DNA of 64,000 nucleotides from Hymenobacter psychrophilus. Lineage in GTDB: Bacteria > Bacteroidota > Bacteroidia > Cytophagales > Hymenobacteraceae. Location: positions 206,500 through 270,499 of the forward strand of contig NZ_FNOV01000008.1 in NCBI RefSeq assembly GCF_900107135.1, read 5' to 3'. This document shows positions 34,230-42,950 of the stretch, in pieces. Under the pieces are notes generated by a model, which saw nothing but the letters and a program-made list of their open reading frames with translations, did no database searches and was not told the origin of the DNA. Position 1 is the stretch's first letter; each line of letters starts with the position of its first letter. The translations under genes and the position numbers were made by a program.

Positions 34230-34934
34230 TTACTTTTTGAAATACGCCAGCAACTCTGCCCGGTGCGAATTGCCGATGGGTAGCAGCGTGTTGTCGAGTA
34301 GCAGCACGTTGTCGGGCTGCAGCATGCGGATGTGGGCGGCGGCCACGATGAAGGAGCGGTGCACCCGCACGAAGGCCGGGCCCAGCACTGCCACCATTTC
34401 CTTCATGGTGTGGTGCAGCAGGTAGGCCTTGGTGGCCGTCGTGATTTTCACGTAATCCTTGCAGCCCTCCACGTACACAATGTCGCGGTGCGGAACCTTC
34501 AGCAGGCCCTGGCGCTCCTTCACCAGCAGGTATTTCTCGTCGGCAGAATCGGCGGGCGGCACGGGCTGGGTGGCGGGCAGCCGGGCAATGGCCTTCATAA
34601 ACCGCTCGTAGCTGAAGGGCTTGAGCAGGTAGTCGAGAATATCGAGCTCGTAGCCCTCGTAGGCGTACTCGCGGTAGGCCGTGGTGAGCACGGTTTTGGG
34701 CGGGTGGGTGAGGCTTTTGAGGAAGTTGAGGCCCGTTACCAGCGGCATTTCAATATCGAGAAACAGCAGGTCTACGGGGCACTGGGCCAGGTGCTCGTAG
34801 GCCTCGATGGCGTTGCGGCACTTGCCCGTGAGCGTGAGCCCCGGCGTCTGGCCGATAAACTGGGTGAGTACTTGGTGGGCCAGCGGCTCATCATCCACAA
34901 TCAGGCAACGGACGGGGGTGGGCGTAGTAGTCAT
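34230..34934 (-). CDS. LytTR family response regulator
   Basis: A 234-residue regulator. The receiver domain has acidic residues DDE near residue 14 and the phosphate acceptor Asp60 in LLFLDIEMP, with the conserved Lys in LLKPFSYERF. The C-terminal LytTR DNA-binding domain spans about residues 135-234 (IVYVEGCKDYVKIT, FVRVHRSFIVAAAHI). The ATG at 34934 is preferred over 34985. It pairs with the kinase gene immediately upstream, although a palindromic repeat now lies between them. The likely target is the divergent outer-membrane gene. Confidence 0.93.
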   Translation of the reverse strand: MTTTPTPVRCLIVDDEPLAHQVLTQFIGQTPGLTLTGKCRNAIEAYEHLAQCPVDLLFLDIEMPLVTGLNFLKSLTHPPKTVLTTAYREYAYEGYELDILDYLLKPFSYERFMKAIARLPATQPVPPADSADEKYLLVKERQGLLKVPHRDIVYVEGCKDYVKITTATKAYLLHHTMKEMVAVLGPAFVRVHRSFIVAAAHIRMLQPDNVLLLDNTLLPIGNSHRAELLAYFKK

Positions 34935-34970
34935 GGTGGGTAGAGATGAGGTGGGTGAGGTAAAAAAGCC

Positions 34971-35077
34971 CGTCATGCTGAGCAAAGGCGCAGCCGCAGT
35001 CGAAGCATCTCTACCGCTTCGTTGCAGTAGTAATCAGATGAAGCGGTAGAGATGCTTCGGCTGCGCTCAGCATGACG
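34971..35077. repeat. Long palindromic repeat between kinase and regulator genes
   Basis: The left arm CGTCATGCTGAGC... (34971-35020) and the right arm ...GCTCAGCATGACG (35040-35077) pair over about 38 bases. Both contain the GAAGCATCTCTACCGC block. It belongs to the same family as the element at 53-170 and interrupts an otherwise compact two-component operon. Confidence 0.9.
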
Positions 35078-35095
35078 TTCTGCTACACAGGACGA

Positions 35096-36208
35096 TTACA
35101 CCCGCAGCGTCAGCTCGGCGCGGTAGCGGCCGTCGTGCTCCGTTAGGTGCAGTTCGTGAGCATTGGGGTAGTAGAGGTCCAGGCGCTGGCGGATGTTCTG
35201 CAGGCCGATGCCGCCGCTGCGCTTGGGAGCGGCGGCCGGGGCCTCGGGCAGCATGTCGTTTTCGATGAGGAAGTGCAGGCGGCCGGGCGTGGTGGTGAGC
35301 GTCGCCTGTACAGTGGCGTGGTCGGAGAAGTGGTGGCGGCCGTGCTTGAAGCTGTTTTCGACTAGCGGCAGCAGCAGCAGCGGCGGCACCTGCACGCCGG
35401 CCGCGTCGCCCAGGGCCCGAAACTGCACCTGCGCCCCGGCGTACTTGCGCTGCTCCAGCTCGAAGTAATTTTTCAGAAACTCCACCTCTTCGGGCAGCGG
35501 AATCCGGGCCTTGCCGCTGTCGTAGAGCACGTAGCGCATCAGCTCCGAGAGTAGCAGAATGAAGCGCGGCGTGTCGGGCGAGCCGGCCAAACTCAGGCCA
35601 TAGATGCTGTTGAGGGTGTTGAACAGAAAGTGCGGCTGCAACTGGGCCTTCAACTGCTCCATCTGCAAGGCCAGATGGTCTTTTTCGAGGTGGCGGCGGC
35701 GGTATTCCTGCTGAAAAGCCAGTCGCACGAACGCCACGCAGCTGAAGGCCAGCAAATCGGTGAACAGCAGACCGAGCTGGGGCTGGCCTATAGTGGGCAG
35801 CGTATGGCTGGTCCAGAGGTAGCTGTGGTGATAGTAATCGGCCAGCGACGGCGGCTGGGCGATGTGCTGAAACAAGCCGTAGCTCAGTGCCAGGTTCAGC
35901 TTCATGCTCCACCACACATACACCAGACTCACCAGCCCCAGCAGCAGATAGCGGTGGCGGCTCAGCAGCAAGGGCACCAGTCCCCGGTAGTAGGGTATGA
36001 TGTAGAGCGTAGTCAGCAGAGCAAACAGCATGAGCTGGGGGTAAGGAAAATTGGGGTGCTTGGTGAGCGGCACGCGTTTCACGGCCTCCTCCATAAACGC
36101 ACTGTACTTGTAGAGCCCTACGTACAGCGCCCACACCAGCCCTTCGAAGACGAGCGGGAAGCGGCTGGGCCGGTCGGGGGTGGCGGGTGGGGTGGCGGTG
36201 GTTTGCAT
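35096..36208 (-). CDS. LytS-type sensor histidine kinase
   Basis: A 370-residue inner-membrane kinase. Four membrane helices lie within residues 20-175 and a short coiled coil follows. The His_kinase domain has the phospho-acceptor His193 in LKAQLQPHFLFNTLNSI, the N box PLVENSFKHG, and the glycine box SGGIGLQNIRQRL. No periplasmic sensor domain is present, so the stimulus is probably membrane-borne. It phosphorylates the LytTR regulator encoded next to it. Confidence 0.93.
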   Translation of the reverse strand: MQTTATPPATPDRPSRFPLVFEGLVWALYVGLYKYSAFMEEAVKRVPLTKHPNFPYPQLMLFALLTTLYIIPYYRGLVPLLLSRHRYLLLGLVSLVYVWWSMKLNLALSYGLFQHIAQPPSLADYYHHSYLWTSHTLPTIGQPQLGLLFTDLLAFSCVAFVRLAFQQEYRRRHLEKDHLALQMEQLKAQLQPHFLFNTLNSIYGLSLAGSPDTPRFILLLSELMRYVLYDSGKARIPLPEEVEFLKNYFELEQRKYAGAQVQFRALGDAAGVQVPPLLLLPLVENSFKHGRHHFSDHATVQATLTTTPGRLHFLIENDMLPEAPAAAPKRSGGIGLQNIRQRLDLYYPNAHELHLTEHDGRYRAELTLRV

Positions 36209-36259
36209 GGGGGCAAGTTGGCAGATTTTTTCGCCAGCCCCGGCATCAGCAGACCCGGA

Positions 36260-36338
36260 TTTCGACCAATAGGGGGTATTTTTTCGACCAAAAAAACAGG
36301 CCGACCACTTGGTCGGCTCGGGACCGGGAGTGGTCGAA
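36260..36338. promoter_or_regulatory. Cluster of CGACCA motifs, candidate LytTR operator
   Basis: TTTCGACCA occurs at 36260 and again at 36282, exactly 22 bases (two helical turns) apart. Then comes the palindrome CCGACCA-CT-TGGTCGG (36301-36316) and an inverted TGGTCGAA at 36331. LytTR regulators usually bind direct repeats spaced by about two turns. The cluster lies between the kinase gene and the divergent outer-membrane barrel gene. Confidence 0.5.
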
Positions 36339-36435
36339 AAACGCGTTGGAAAGGTGCTGGGCGGGTGTTGCTTTGTCCCATTCCCAGCCGGTTGGCGGTT
36401 GGGCTCTCTCCCAAACGCTCCTTAACTCCCGACCC

Positions 36436-38883
36436 ATGAAAACTGCTCCCGCCTCCCTGTTCCTGCTGGCTGCTCTGGCTGCTGCTCCTGCCGTTGCCAC
36501 GGCCCAAACCACGCTGGCTAAAACCGCGGCCGGCTGGCCTACCGCAACAGCCGCGCTCAGCGGCACCGTCGCCGATAGCCTCACCCGGCAGCCCCTCGCC
36601 TTTGCTACGGTGGTGTTGCAGCCCGCCGCTGCTACGCCGGTGTTCAGCACCATAAGCGACGAGCGTGGTGCGTTTCGTTTCGAGCAGGTGCCCCCCGGCC
36701 ATTACCAGCTGCTGGTACGCTACATCGGCTACCAGCCGGCGGCCCCGGTGGCCGTGGAAGTGGGGGCCGGCCAGCCCGCTACGCTCGGAGCCGTGCTGCT
36801 GGCCCCCGCCGGGCAGCAGCTGAAGGGCGTAACCGTGACGGCCACCCGGCCCTTTATCGAGCAGCGGGCCGGCAAACTGGTACTGAACGTGGCTGCCAGC
36901 CCCCTGGCCGCCGGGGGCAACGCCTACGACGTGCTGGGCCGCGCGCCCGGCGTGCTGGAGCAGGGCCAGGGATTCCAGCTGCGGGGCAAAAACGTAGCGG
37001 TACTGCTCGATGGCAAACCCACCAACCTGAGCGGGGCCGAGCTGAAAACGATGCTGGAGGCCATGCCCGGCAGCACCCTCGATCAAGTGGAGGTCATTGC
37101 CAACCCTTCGGCCCGCTACGACGCCAACGGTGGGGCCATCATCAACATTATCACGGCCAAAGGCCGCAAGCTGGGCACCAACGGTACGGCCACGATGGGC
37201 GTGGGCGCGGGACAGTACGGCCGCTATAACGCCGGCCTCAGCCTCAACCACCGCACCGCCGCCGCCAACGTGTACGGCAGCCTCGACCGCCAGGAAAACC
37301 GGGTGTACAGCACCACCAGCGCATTACGCGAACTAAGCGAAGGGCTGCAAATTGCGGAGAACGGCCGGGAGGTGCGCCACAACCAAAATAACTCGGCCAA
37401 GCTGGGCCTCGACTATAACCTGGGCAAAAATGCCTCGGCCGGGATACTGCTCAAAGGCATGCTCAACCTCCGCGACCGGGATGGCCAGAACCTGGCCCGC
37501 CTCGGCAACGAGGCGTTGCTTTCATCGGCCTCGCGGGTGCAGACGGTGGGCGCGGCGCAGTTCCTGAGCCCCTCCGTGAACCTGTACTACAAAACGAAAC
37601 TCGATACCGCCGGCCGCACCCTGAGCCTGAACGCCGACTACTTCGGCTACCGCAAAAACTGGCATAACGAGTATACTACCTACCTGTTCGACGGCAATCT
37701 GCAGGAAACCGGCCCCGCCAGCCTGCTGCGCGACAACTCGCCGGCCCGCAACTCGGTGCGCTCGGCGGCGGCCGACTACACGCAGCCCCTGGGCCGCGCC
37801 ACGCTGGAAGCCGGCCTGAAAACTACCTTCACGACGACCGACAATGATATCCGCTGGGAGCAGGCGGCGGCCGGCCAGCCCTGGGCAGTGGATTTGGGCA
37901 AAACCAACCACTTCATCTACCGCGAAAACATCAACGCAGCCTACGCCAACGTCGGCCATACCGTGGGCAAAGTGGAGCTGCAGATTGGCCTGCGAGCCGA
38001 GCAGACCAACACCAACGGTACCTCGCTCACTACGGGCCAGAAAACCAACCGTCACTACCTCAACCTGTTCCCCAGCATATCAACACAGTATAATAAGTCG
38101 GAAAAGGTGCAGTTGGGCTTATCCTATCGCCGGCGGATTGACCGGTTTGCATTCGGTATCGTGAATCCCTTTGTAACCTATGTGAGCCAGTACCGCTACG
38201 TGCAGGGCAACCCCAATATCAGCCCCTCTTACTCGCACAACTTCGAGTTCAGTCACTCTTACAACAACATCCTGAGTACCTCCATCAGCTACGGTCACCA
38301 CACCAACGTGCTGATTGACAGCTACCGGCAGCTGGAGGGTACCCGGATTGTGGTCAACTCCTACCGCAACTACCGTAGCGCCGAGTCGGTGTCGGCCAGC
38401 ACTACGCTCATGAAGCCTCTGCTCGCTGGTAAATGGATGAGCGTCACCACTCTGGGCCTGGAGTATGCCCGTGTCAACAGCCCGGCCGTTGGCCTGCGTA
38501 ATTCCCGTCCATCCGGTTACCTGTCCAGCAACCACACCCTCACGCTGCCCAGCGGCTTCAAGGCCGAAGCCTCGGCCATGTACATGTCGCCGATGACGTT
38601 TGGCGGCCTGGCCTTCCAGGCACGTTTCAACGCGGGCCTGGGCCTCTCTAAATCTTTGCTGAAGGAGGCCGCCACGCTCACGCTCAACGTTAGCGACGTA
38701 TTTAATACCCAGCAGAACCGCTACACTGTGCTGGCCAACGGCCTCAACTCCGCCAGCCTCGACAAAACGGAAAGCCGCTTCGTGAAGCTCAACTTCAGCT
38801 ACAAGTTCGGCAACCAGCGCGTGAAGGGAAGCCAGCGGCGCAGCACGGGCATCGAGGCGGAGAAGATGCGCATGGAAAATTAA
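36436..38883 (+). CDS. Outer-membrane beta-barrel protein with carboxypeptidase-like N domain
   Basis: An 815-residue TonB-dependent-receptor-like protein. After a signal peptide (SLFLLAALAAAPAVATAQ) comes a CarboxypepD_reg domain of about 85 residues (LSGTVADSLTRQPLAFATVVL), then a plug-like region (GNAYDVLGRAPGVLEQGQGFQLRGKNVAVLLDGKP, split over residues 160-200), then a long barrel of alternating polar and aromatic strands ending in VKLNFSYKFG. The final 25 residues are charged and extend beyond the last strand. This fits the outer-membrane-beta-barrel family seen next to LytS/LytTR pairs. The substrate is unknown. The ATG at 36436 begins the signal peptide. Confidence 0.9.
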   Translation: MKTAPASLFLLAALAAAPAVATAQTTLAKTAAGWPTATAALSGTVADSLTRQPLAFATVVLQPAAATPVFSTISDERGAFRFEQVPPGHYQLLVRYIGYQPAAPVAVEVGAGQPATLGAVLLAPAGQQLKGVTVTATRPFIEQRAGKLVLNVAASPLAAGGNAYDVLGRAPGVLEQGQGFQLRGKNVAVLLDGKPTNLSGAELKTMLEAMPGSTLDQVEVIANPSARYDANGGAIINIITAKGRKLGTNGTATMGVGAGQYGRYNAGLSLNHRTAAANVYGSLDRQENRVYSTTSALRELSEGLQIAENGREVRHNQNNSAKLGLDYNLGKNASAGILLKGMLNLRDRDGQNLARLGNEALLSSASRVQTVGAAQFLSPSVNLYYKTKLDTAGRTLSLNADYFGYRKNWHNEYTTYLFDGNLQETGPASLLRDNSPARNSVRSAAADYTQPLGRATLEAGLKTTFTTTDNDIRWEQAAAGQPWAVDLGKTNHFIYRENINAAYANVGHTVGKVELQIGLRAEQTNTNGTSLTTGQKTNRHYLNLFPSISTQYNKSEKVQLGLSYRRRIDRFAFGIVNPFVTYVSQYRYVQGNPNISPSYSHNFEFSHSYNNILSTSISYGHHTNVLIDSYRQLEGTRIVVNSYRNYRSAESVSASTTLMKPLLAGKWMSVTTLGLEYARVNSPAVGLRNSRPSGYLSSNHTLTLPSGFKAEASAMYMSPMTFGGLAFQARFNAGLGLSKSLLKEAATLTLNVSDVFNTQQNRYTVLANGLNSASLDKTESRFVKLNFSYKFGNQRVKGSQRRSTGIEAEKMRMEN

Positions 38884-38907
38884 CGGCCAGTTACTTGACT
38901 CCTGAAA

Positions 38908-38964
38908 AAAGCCGTTGCGCCCCGGCGTCTCCTCTATGGAAGAGCGGCCGGGGCGCAATGGTTT
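38908..38964. terminator. Terminator between convergent genes
   Basis: TTGCGCCCCGGC (38915) and GCCGGGGCGCAA (38947) form the stem, with A-rich flank before and TTTT after. It serves the barrel gene and possibly the DUF922 gene. Confidence 0.8.
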
Positions 38965-38979
38965 TGCGGAAAAGCCCGG

Positions 38980-40059
38980 TCAGCGCACCCCAAACCCGCG
39001 CAGCTCCGCGTCAATCCGCTGGTTCCAGCGAGATTGGGCGACGGTGTCGGTGCCGCCGTGGGTTTCGTGGTCGTACTGGTCCTGCAGGCGGTTCATCTCG
39101 CGGAAGGAATCCAGGTACTGCCAGCCAAGGATACTCTGGTAATCGGCTACGGTGAGGCTGTCGGGGCTGGCCTTGCGCCGGAACCGCTCGGCCACCAGCC
39201 GCACCAGGTCGAAGTGGCGCTGCTCGTGGTTGAGGTTGTAGGCCTTGCGCTGCCCCTCGGCCACCCACGAGGAGGAGCGCACCACAAACACGTTCAACTC
39301 GATGTCCAGCTCCAGTACGCCATTGCGCACCCGGGGCCGGGCCTGGTAGCCGAAGCTCGGGAATATAGCCGCCGCGTAAGGCCCCATAGCGGCGCGTGGT
39401 GCGCCCATAAAATCGGTCCAGTTTAGCGGTCGGGTCGGGTCGTAGAACAGCGTATCGGGCTCGGTCTGGCGGGTGTCGTAGTGGAAGGTGGGTCGCACGC
39501 TGGTAGCCAGCCGCACATCGTGGGCTCCGGCCGTGCCCAGCCAGCCATTGAAGTAGCGCAGGCTGCCCAGCAGCGCCTGCCCCAGCGCGGCCTCTACCAC
39601 GGCCCGGTTGGCGCGGGCACGGCCGTAGCGGGCACCGCCGCGGTACTCGGTAAGCGTAACGGTTTGGCCCGCGGCGTTGCGCCACTCAAAAGCCAGATGC
39701 AGCGCAACAGTACCGTTGGCGGCCGCGGCATGCGGGCCGGGCGTTTCGCGCACCCGCAGCTCCAGCACCCGCAACGTTATGGCGTAGCGGTTGGCTGGCA
39801 CTGCGGGCAGCGTGGCCGCCGCAAACTGCTGCAGCGCCGCTGTGGTGCCGCCCCGCAGCTCCACTGGCCGGACTGCCGCCCCGGTGCCAGCCGGCAGCAG
39901 CAGGGCCACCGCCGGCTGCCCCGGCCGCTCGTCGCGCACGGTGGCCACGCTAAACAGCACCGGCCCAAAATCGGGCGAAGCGGCCCGTAGCACCAACGGC
40001 ACCTCGGGCGCGGGCCACAGCAGCCGCACCAGCAGCAAAAACAGGTTCAGCGTAGCCAT
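38980..40059 (-). CDS. DUF922-like protein with HExxH motif
   Basis: 359 residues. An N-terminal hydrophobic segment (MATLNLFLLLVRLLW) is a signal or anchor. The C-terminal part, about residues 205-345, matches the DUF922 layout with LNWTDFMGAPR, then NLNHEQRHFDLVRLVAERFR, whose HEQRH is a zinc-protease-type HExxH. The N-terminal half is beta-rich and unassigned. Related proteins are predicted zinc-dependent proteases. The ATG at 40059 is preferred over 40074. Confidence 0.7.
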   Translation of the reverse strand: MATLNLFLLLVRLLWPAPEVPLVLRAASPDFGPVLFSVATVRDERPGQPAVALLLPAGTGAAVRPVELRGGTTAALQQFAAATLPAVPANRYAITLRVLELRVRETPGPHAAAANGTVALHLAFEWRNAAGQTVTLTEYRGGARYGRARANRAVVEAALGQALLGSLRYFNGWLGTAGAHDVRLATSVRPTFHYDTRQTEPDTLFYDPTRPLNWTDFMGAPRAAMGPYAAAIFPSFGYQARPRVRNGVLELDIELNVFVVRSSSWVAEGQRKAYNLNHEQRHFDLVRLVAERFRRKASPDSLTVADYQSILGWQYLDSFREMNRLQDQYDHETHGGTDTVAQSRWNQRIDAELRGFGVR

Positions 40060-40175
40060 GTATGCTGCAGACAACTACCACGCGCTGCTTGTTCCGGGGC
40101 AGGGAAGTTGGGCGCCAAGGTGGCGTTGTGCTGGCGGAAGCGAAGGGTGCCGAAACCTCCGTTTCCCCTACTACC

Positions 40176-41051
40176 TCAGCCTCCTCCCAGCCGCTGGCGG
40201 CGGTATTCGGTGGGGCTTTGGCCAGTGAACTTGCGGAAGGTTTTGTTGAAGTGCGACAGGTTGTTGAACCCGCAGGCGTAGCAGACCTGGGTAATGGCCA
40301 GGTCGTCGTCGAGCAGCAACCGGCAGGCCTGGCCCACGCGGTACTCCTGCACGAAGTCGGTGAGCGTGTGGCGGGTCATCTTTTTGAAGTAGCGGCAGAA
40401 GGCCGGCACCGACAGGTAGGCCACATCGGCCACTTCCTGCACCGAAAGGCTGGCGCGCTGGTAGTGCTGCTCCACAAACTGGTACACCCGGCTCAGGCGC
40501 TGTTGTTCCTTGCCGCTCAGGCCCTGCCCGCCGGTGCCGGCGTGCAGCGGCTGGCAGTCGGGGGTGGGGGCGGCCTGGGCCAGCTGCTGCAGGGCCTGCA
40601 GCAGCAGCAGCAGCCGGGCAAAAGGCGGAGCCGTGAGCAGCTGCCGCAACACCGGCCCTACTGCCCGGCGCGTAGTTGCCCCAAACGAAAGGCCCTCGTG
40701 GGACCGGGCCAGCAGTTGCCGGATAGCCACCATCTCGGAACGCTCCCAGAAATCGGGGCCGAGGAAGTCGCCGCGTAGCTGCACCACAATTTCCTCGAAC
40801 GGCGTGCCTACCGGCTGGCCGTAGCTGAAGGTGAGGTGGGGCAAATCGGGGCCGATGAGCACCAGCTCGCCGTCTTCGAAACGCGAAATGTGCTGGCCGA
40901 TGTGCCGCCGCCCATGGCCCCGCGGAATATAAACCAGTTCGTACTCGGGGTGATAGTGCCAGAGCAGCTCGGCCTTGCTTACCTGCGTGTAGTGCAGCAG
41001 CGTAAACGAGCTGTCGGCGGTCGGGTGGATGGGCTCAAATTGTAGCTTCAC
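40176..41051 (-). CDS. AraC family transcriptional regulator
   Basis: A 291-residue regulator with an N-terminal cupin sensor (HYHPEYELVYIPRGHGRRHIG) and a C-terminal pair of helix-turn-helix motifs (LSVQEVADVAYLSVPAFCRYFKKMTRHTLTDFVQEYR and ITQVCYACGFNNLSHFNKTFRKFTGQSPTEYRR, given here by residue runs near 190-285). It probably responds to a small sugar-like ligand. No transporter or catabolic operon is adjacent, so the target is unclear. Confidence 0.92.
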   Translation of the reverse strand: MKLQFEPIHPTADSSFTLLHYTQVSKAELLWHYHPEYELVYIPRGHGRRHIGQHISRFEDGELVLIGPDLPHLTFSYGQPVGTPFEEIVVQLRGDFLGPDFWERSEMVAIRQLLARSHEGLSFGATTRRAVGPVLRQLLTAPPFARLLLLLQALQQLAQAAPTPDCQPLHAGTGGQGLSGKEQQRLSRVYQFVEQHYQRASLSVQEVADVAYLSVPAFCRYFKKMTRHTLTDFVQEYRVGQACRLLLDDDLAITQVCYACGFNNLSHFNKTFRKFTGQSPTEYRRQRLGGG

Positions 41052-41548
41052 GGCGCAAAATGGTGCCTCAGTGGCGGAGTGGGAGCGTGAAGTTAATACA
41101 TTTGGTCAACCAAGCACTGAGAATGGCGAATAAAGCAATAGTTATCTGCTTGAAGCTTAGCGACCTTTGTTAAGTAGAATCAGATCCGGTGCTAAACGAT
41201 GCTGGATTGCGCCAGTCATTATATGCTGGCTACAGGTTTTATAACAACCTATTACATAGTACCGGTCCCTGGCCGCGTCGCTCCGGGTAAAGGAAAATCT
41301 GCAACTTTTCCGCTACCACGGCTGGCGTATCAGACTGAAAGTGGGATGGGGAATCTGCATTGGTCATCCAGCGGCTTTGGGTGGGAATTTTAGCCGCTGG
41401 CCGTTTCCTGGCCCTTTTTAAGGGTTAGCAAACGCAAAAGAGGTTGAGGCTGTGGGAGCTTCAGCCTCTTTTTTTTGCCCGGTACCGTATGAGAGGCAAC
41501 TCCCCCCGCCTTTTTGCGCGTATTTTGGGGCCACTCTAGCTTTACCGT
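41052..41548. other. Gene-free region with two hairpins
   Basis: No credible gene is present. A 64-codon frame at 41199-41393 has no supporting features. CCAGCGGCT/AGCCGCTGG forms a hairpin at 41368-41400. A terminator-like stem with an eight-T tail follows at 41436-41476. A terminator with no gene before it on that strand could end an unannotated small RNA. Confidence 0.5.
41436..41476 (+). terminator. Terminator without an upstream gene
   Basis: AGAGGTTGAGGCT pairs over 13 positions with AGCTTCAGCCTCT and is followed by a long T run. No plus-strand gene lies upstream for over a kilobase. Confidence 0.7.
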
Positions 41549-42778
41549 ATGCGTTTGATTTTGCTGTGCTTGGCCCTTCTGCTGCTCTGCCTCCCGAGCG
41601 CCACCTGGGCCCAGCAGCTCGACACCACCCGAATCCGCCTCGAAAACGTGGATGTAGCGCCCAATGCGGCCAACATTTCGGGGTGGCTGCTGCTCGATAA
41701 GGATATCCAGACCGAGTTGGAGGGAGCCGTTTACAACCTCTATAACTTCAAGTACGATAAGGCCGAGCGGCAATTCCGGAGCCTGCGCCGCCGTTACCCC
41801 CAGCACCCGATGCCCTACTTTCTGCTGGGGCTCAGCACCTGGTGGAAAATGATGCCCAGCAACGTCACCAACAAACAGTACGACAAGGTTTTTCTGGCCT
41901 ACATGGACACGGCCATTACCCGGGGCGAGGCGCTGTACAAAACGGATAACAGGAACTACGAGGCCAGTTTTTTCCTGTCGGCGGCCTATGGCTTTTCGGC
42001 CCGCCTAAACGCCGAGCGCAGCAACTGGCGCAAGGCCACCGTCGAAAGCAAGCGGGCCCTCAGCTACCTCGACAAGAGCCGCGAGGCCAACGGTCTGAGT
42101 CCCGAATTTCTGTTCGGCCAGGCCATCATCAACTACTACGCCCCCTGGATTGCCGATAATTACCCGTTGCTGCGGCCGGTGCTGCTGTTCTTCCCGAAAG
42201 GCAATAAACAGCTGGGCCTGCAGCAGTTGCGCAACGTAGCCGCCAACGGCTTCTACACCGGTCCCGAGGCCAAGGTGTTTTTGATGAGGATTCTGCAGAA
42301 CCAGGAAAATAAGCCCGGCGAGGCCCTGCCCATCGCCCAGCAGCTGGCCACTACCTACCCCGACAACGGCTACTTCCAGCGTTTCTACGCCCTGATGAGC
42401 TACCAGATAGGCGACCTGCGCGAGTGCGAGCGGGTAAGCCGCGATATTCTCGACAAAATCAACCGGGGTATGCCGGGCTACGAGGGCATCAGCGGGCGCT
42501 ACGCCACGTTTTTTCTGGGCAGCCTGATGCAAACCCAGTACAAGGACATTGATAAAGCCCGCGACTACTACCAGCGTTGCGTGGTGTTTTCCGAAAGCAC
42601 CGGCGACACGCAGCAGGGCTTCTACCTGTATGCCGTGCTCAACCTGGCCCGCATTGCCGCCAAGCAGCCCGACCCCGAAACCGCCACCCGCCACTATAAA
42701 GAGGTGCTCAAAAAGGCCGAGCGCAAGTCGGATGCCCATAAAGAAGCCAAAGCCTACTTGCAGAAGAAAAAGAAGTAG
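41549..42778 (+). CDS. Exported tetratricopeptide-repeat protein
   Basis: A 409-residue protein with a clear signal peptide (LILLCLALLLLCLPSATWAQ) and a mostly helical body. TPR-like units are seen around residues 60-95 (YNFKYDKAERQFRSLRRRYPQHPMPYFLLG) and in the C-terminal half (IAQQLATTYPDNGYFQRFYALMSY, DIDKARDYYQRCV, ATRHYKEVLKKAERK, given as separate runs). The middle section contains the conserved-looking GKRALSYL-type helix KRALSYLDKSREA. It probably works as a periplasmic scaffold. The protein ends in a poly-lysine tail. Confidence 0.82.
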   Translation: MRLILLCLALLLLCLPSATWAQQLDTTRIRLENVDVAPNAANISGWLLLDKDIQTELEGAVYNLYNFKYDKAERQFRSLRRRYPQHPMPYFLLGLSTWWKMMPSNVTNKQYDKVFLAYMDTAITRGEALYKTDNRNYEASFFLSAAYGFSARLNAERSNWRKATVESKRALSYLDKSREANGLSPEFLFGQAIINYYAPWIADNYPLLRPVLLFFPKGNKQLGLQQLRNVAANGFYTGPEAKVFLMRILQNQENKPGEALPIAQQLATTYPDNGYFQRFYALMSYQIGDLRECERVSRDILDKINRGMPGYEGISGRYATFFLGSLMQTQYKDIDKARDYYQRCVVFSESTGDTQQGFYLYAVLNLARIAAKQPDPETATRHYKEVLKKAERKSDAHKEAKAYLQKKKK

Positions 42779-42891
42779 CGGCTCGGCTGGCACCCGGCAG
42801 ATTCGCGCGTTCCTGCGAGTCGCCTTTTACCGCCATGGCTGCGGGGCCGGGCGGTGGGCTAGCTGAACAATTGCTTAACCTTTTGAGTATG

Positions 42892-42928
42892 AAAGGCGCA
42901 CGGCCCACGTTTTGGGCGGTGCGCCTTT
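42892..42928. terminator. Hairpin between TPR gene and aldehyde dehydrogenase
   Basis: AAAGGCGCAC-GGCCCA pairs with TGGGC-GGTGCGCCTTT. A TTTTC tail makes it terminator-like. It ends 22 bases before the dehydrogenase ATG and so may instead be a leader hairpin of that gene. Confidence 0.7.
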
Positions 42929-42950
42929 TCTTGCCTCAACACCCCTATTC

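Noticed and set aside
36187..36435. N-terminal extension of the outer-membrane barrel gene
   Set aside because: The extension runs through the CGACCA motif cluster and lacks signal-peptide character, while the ATG at 36436 begins a clear signal peptide.
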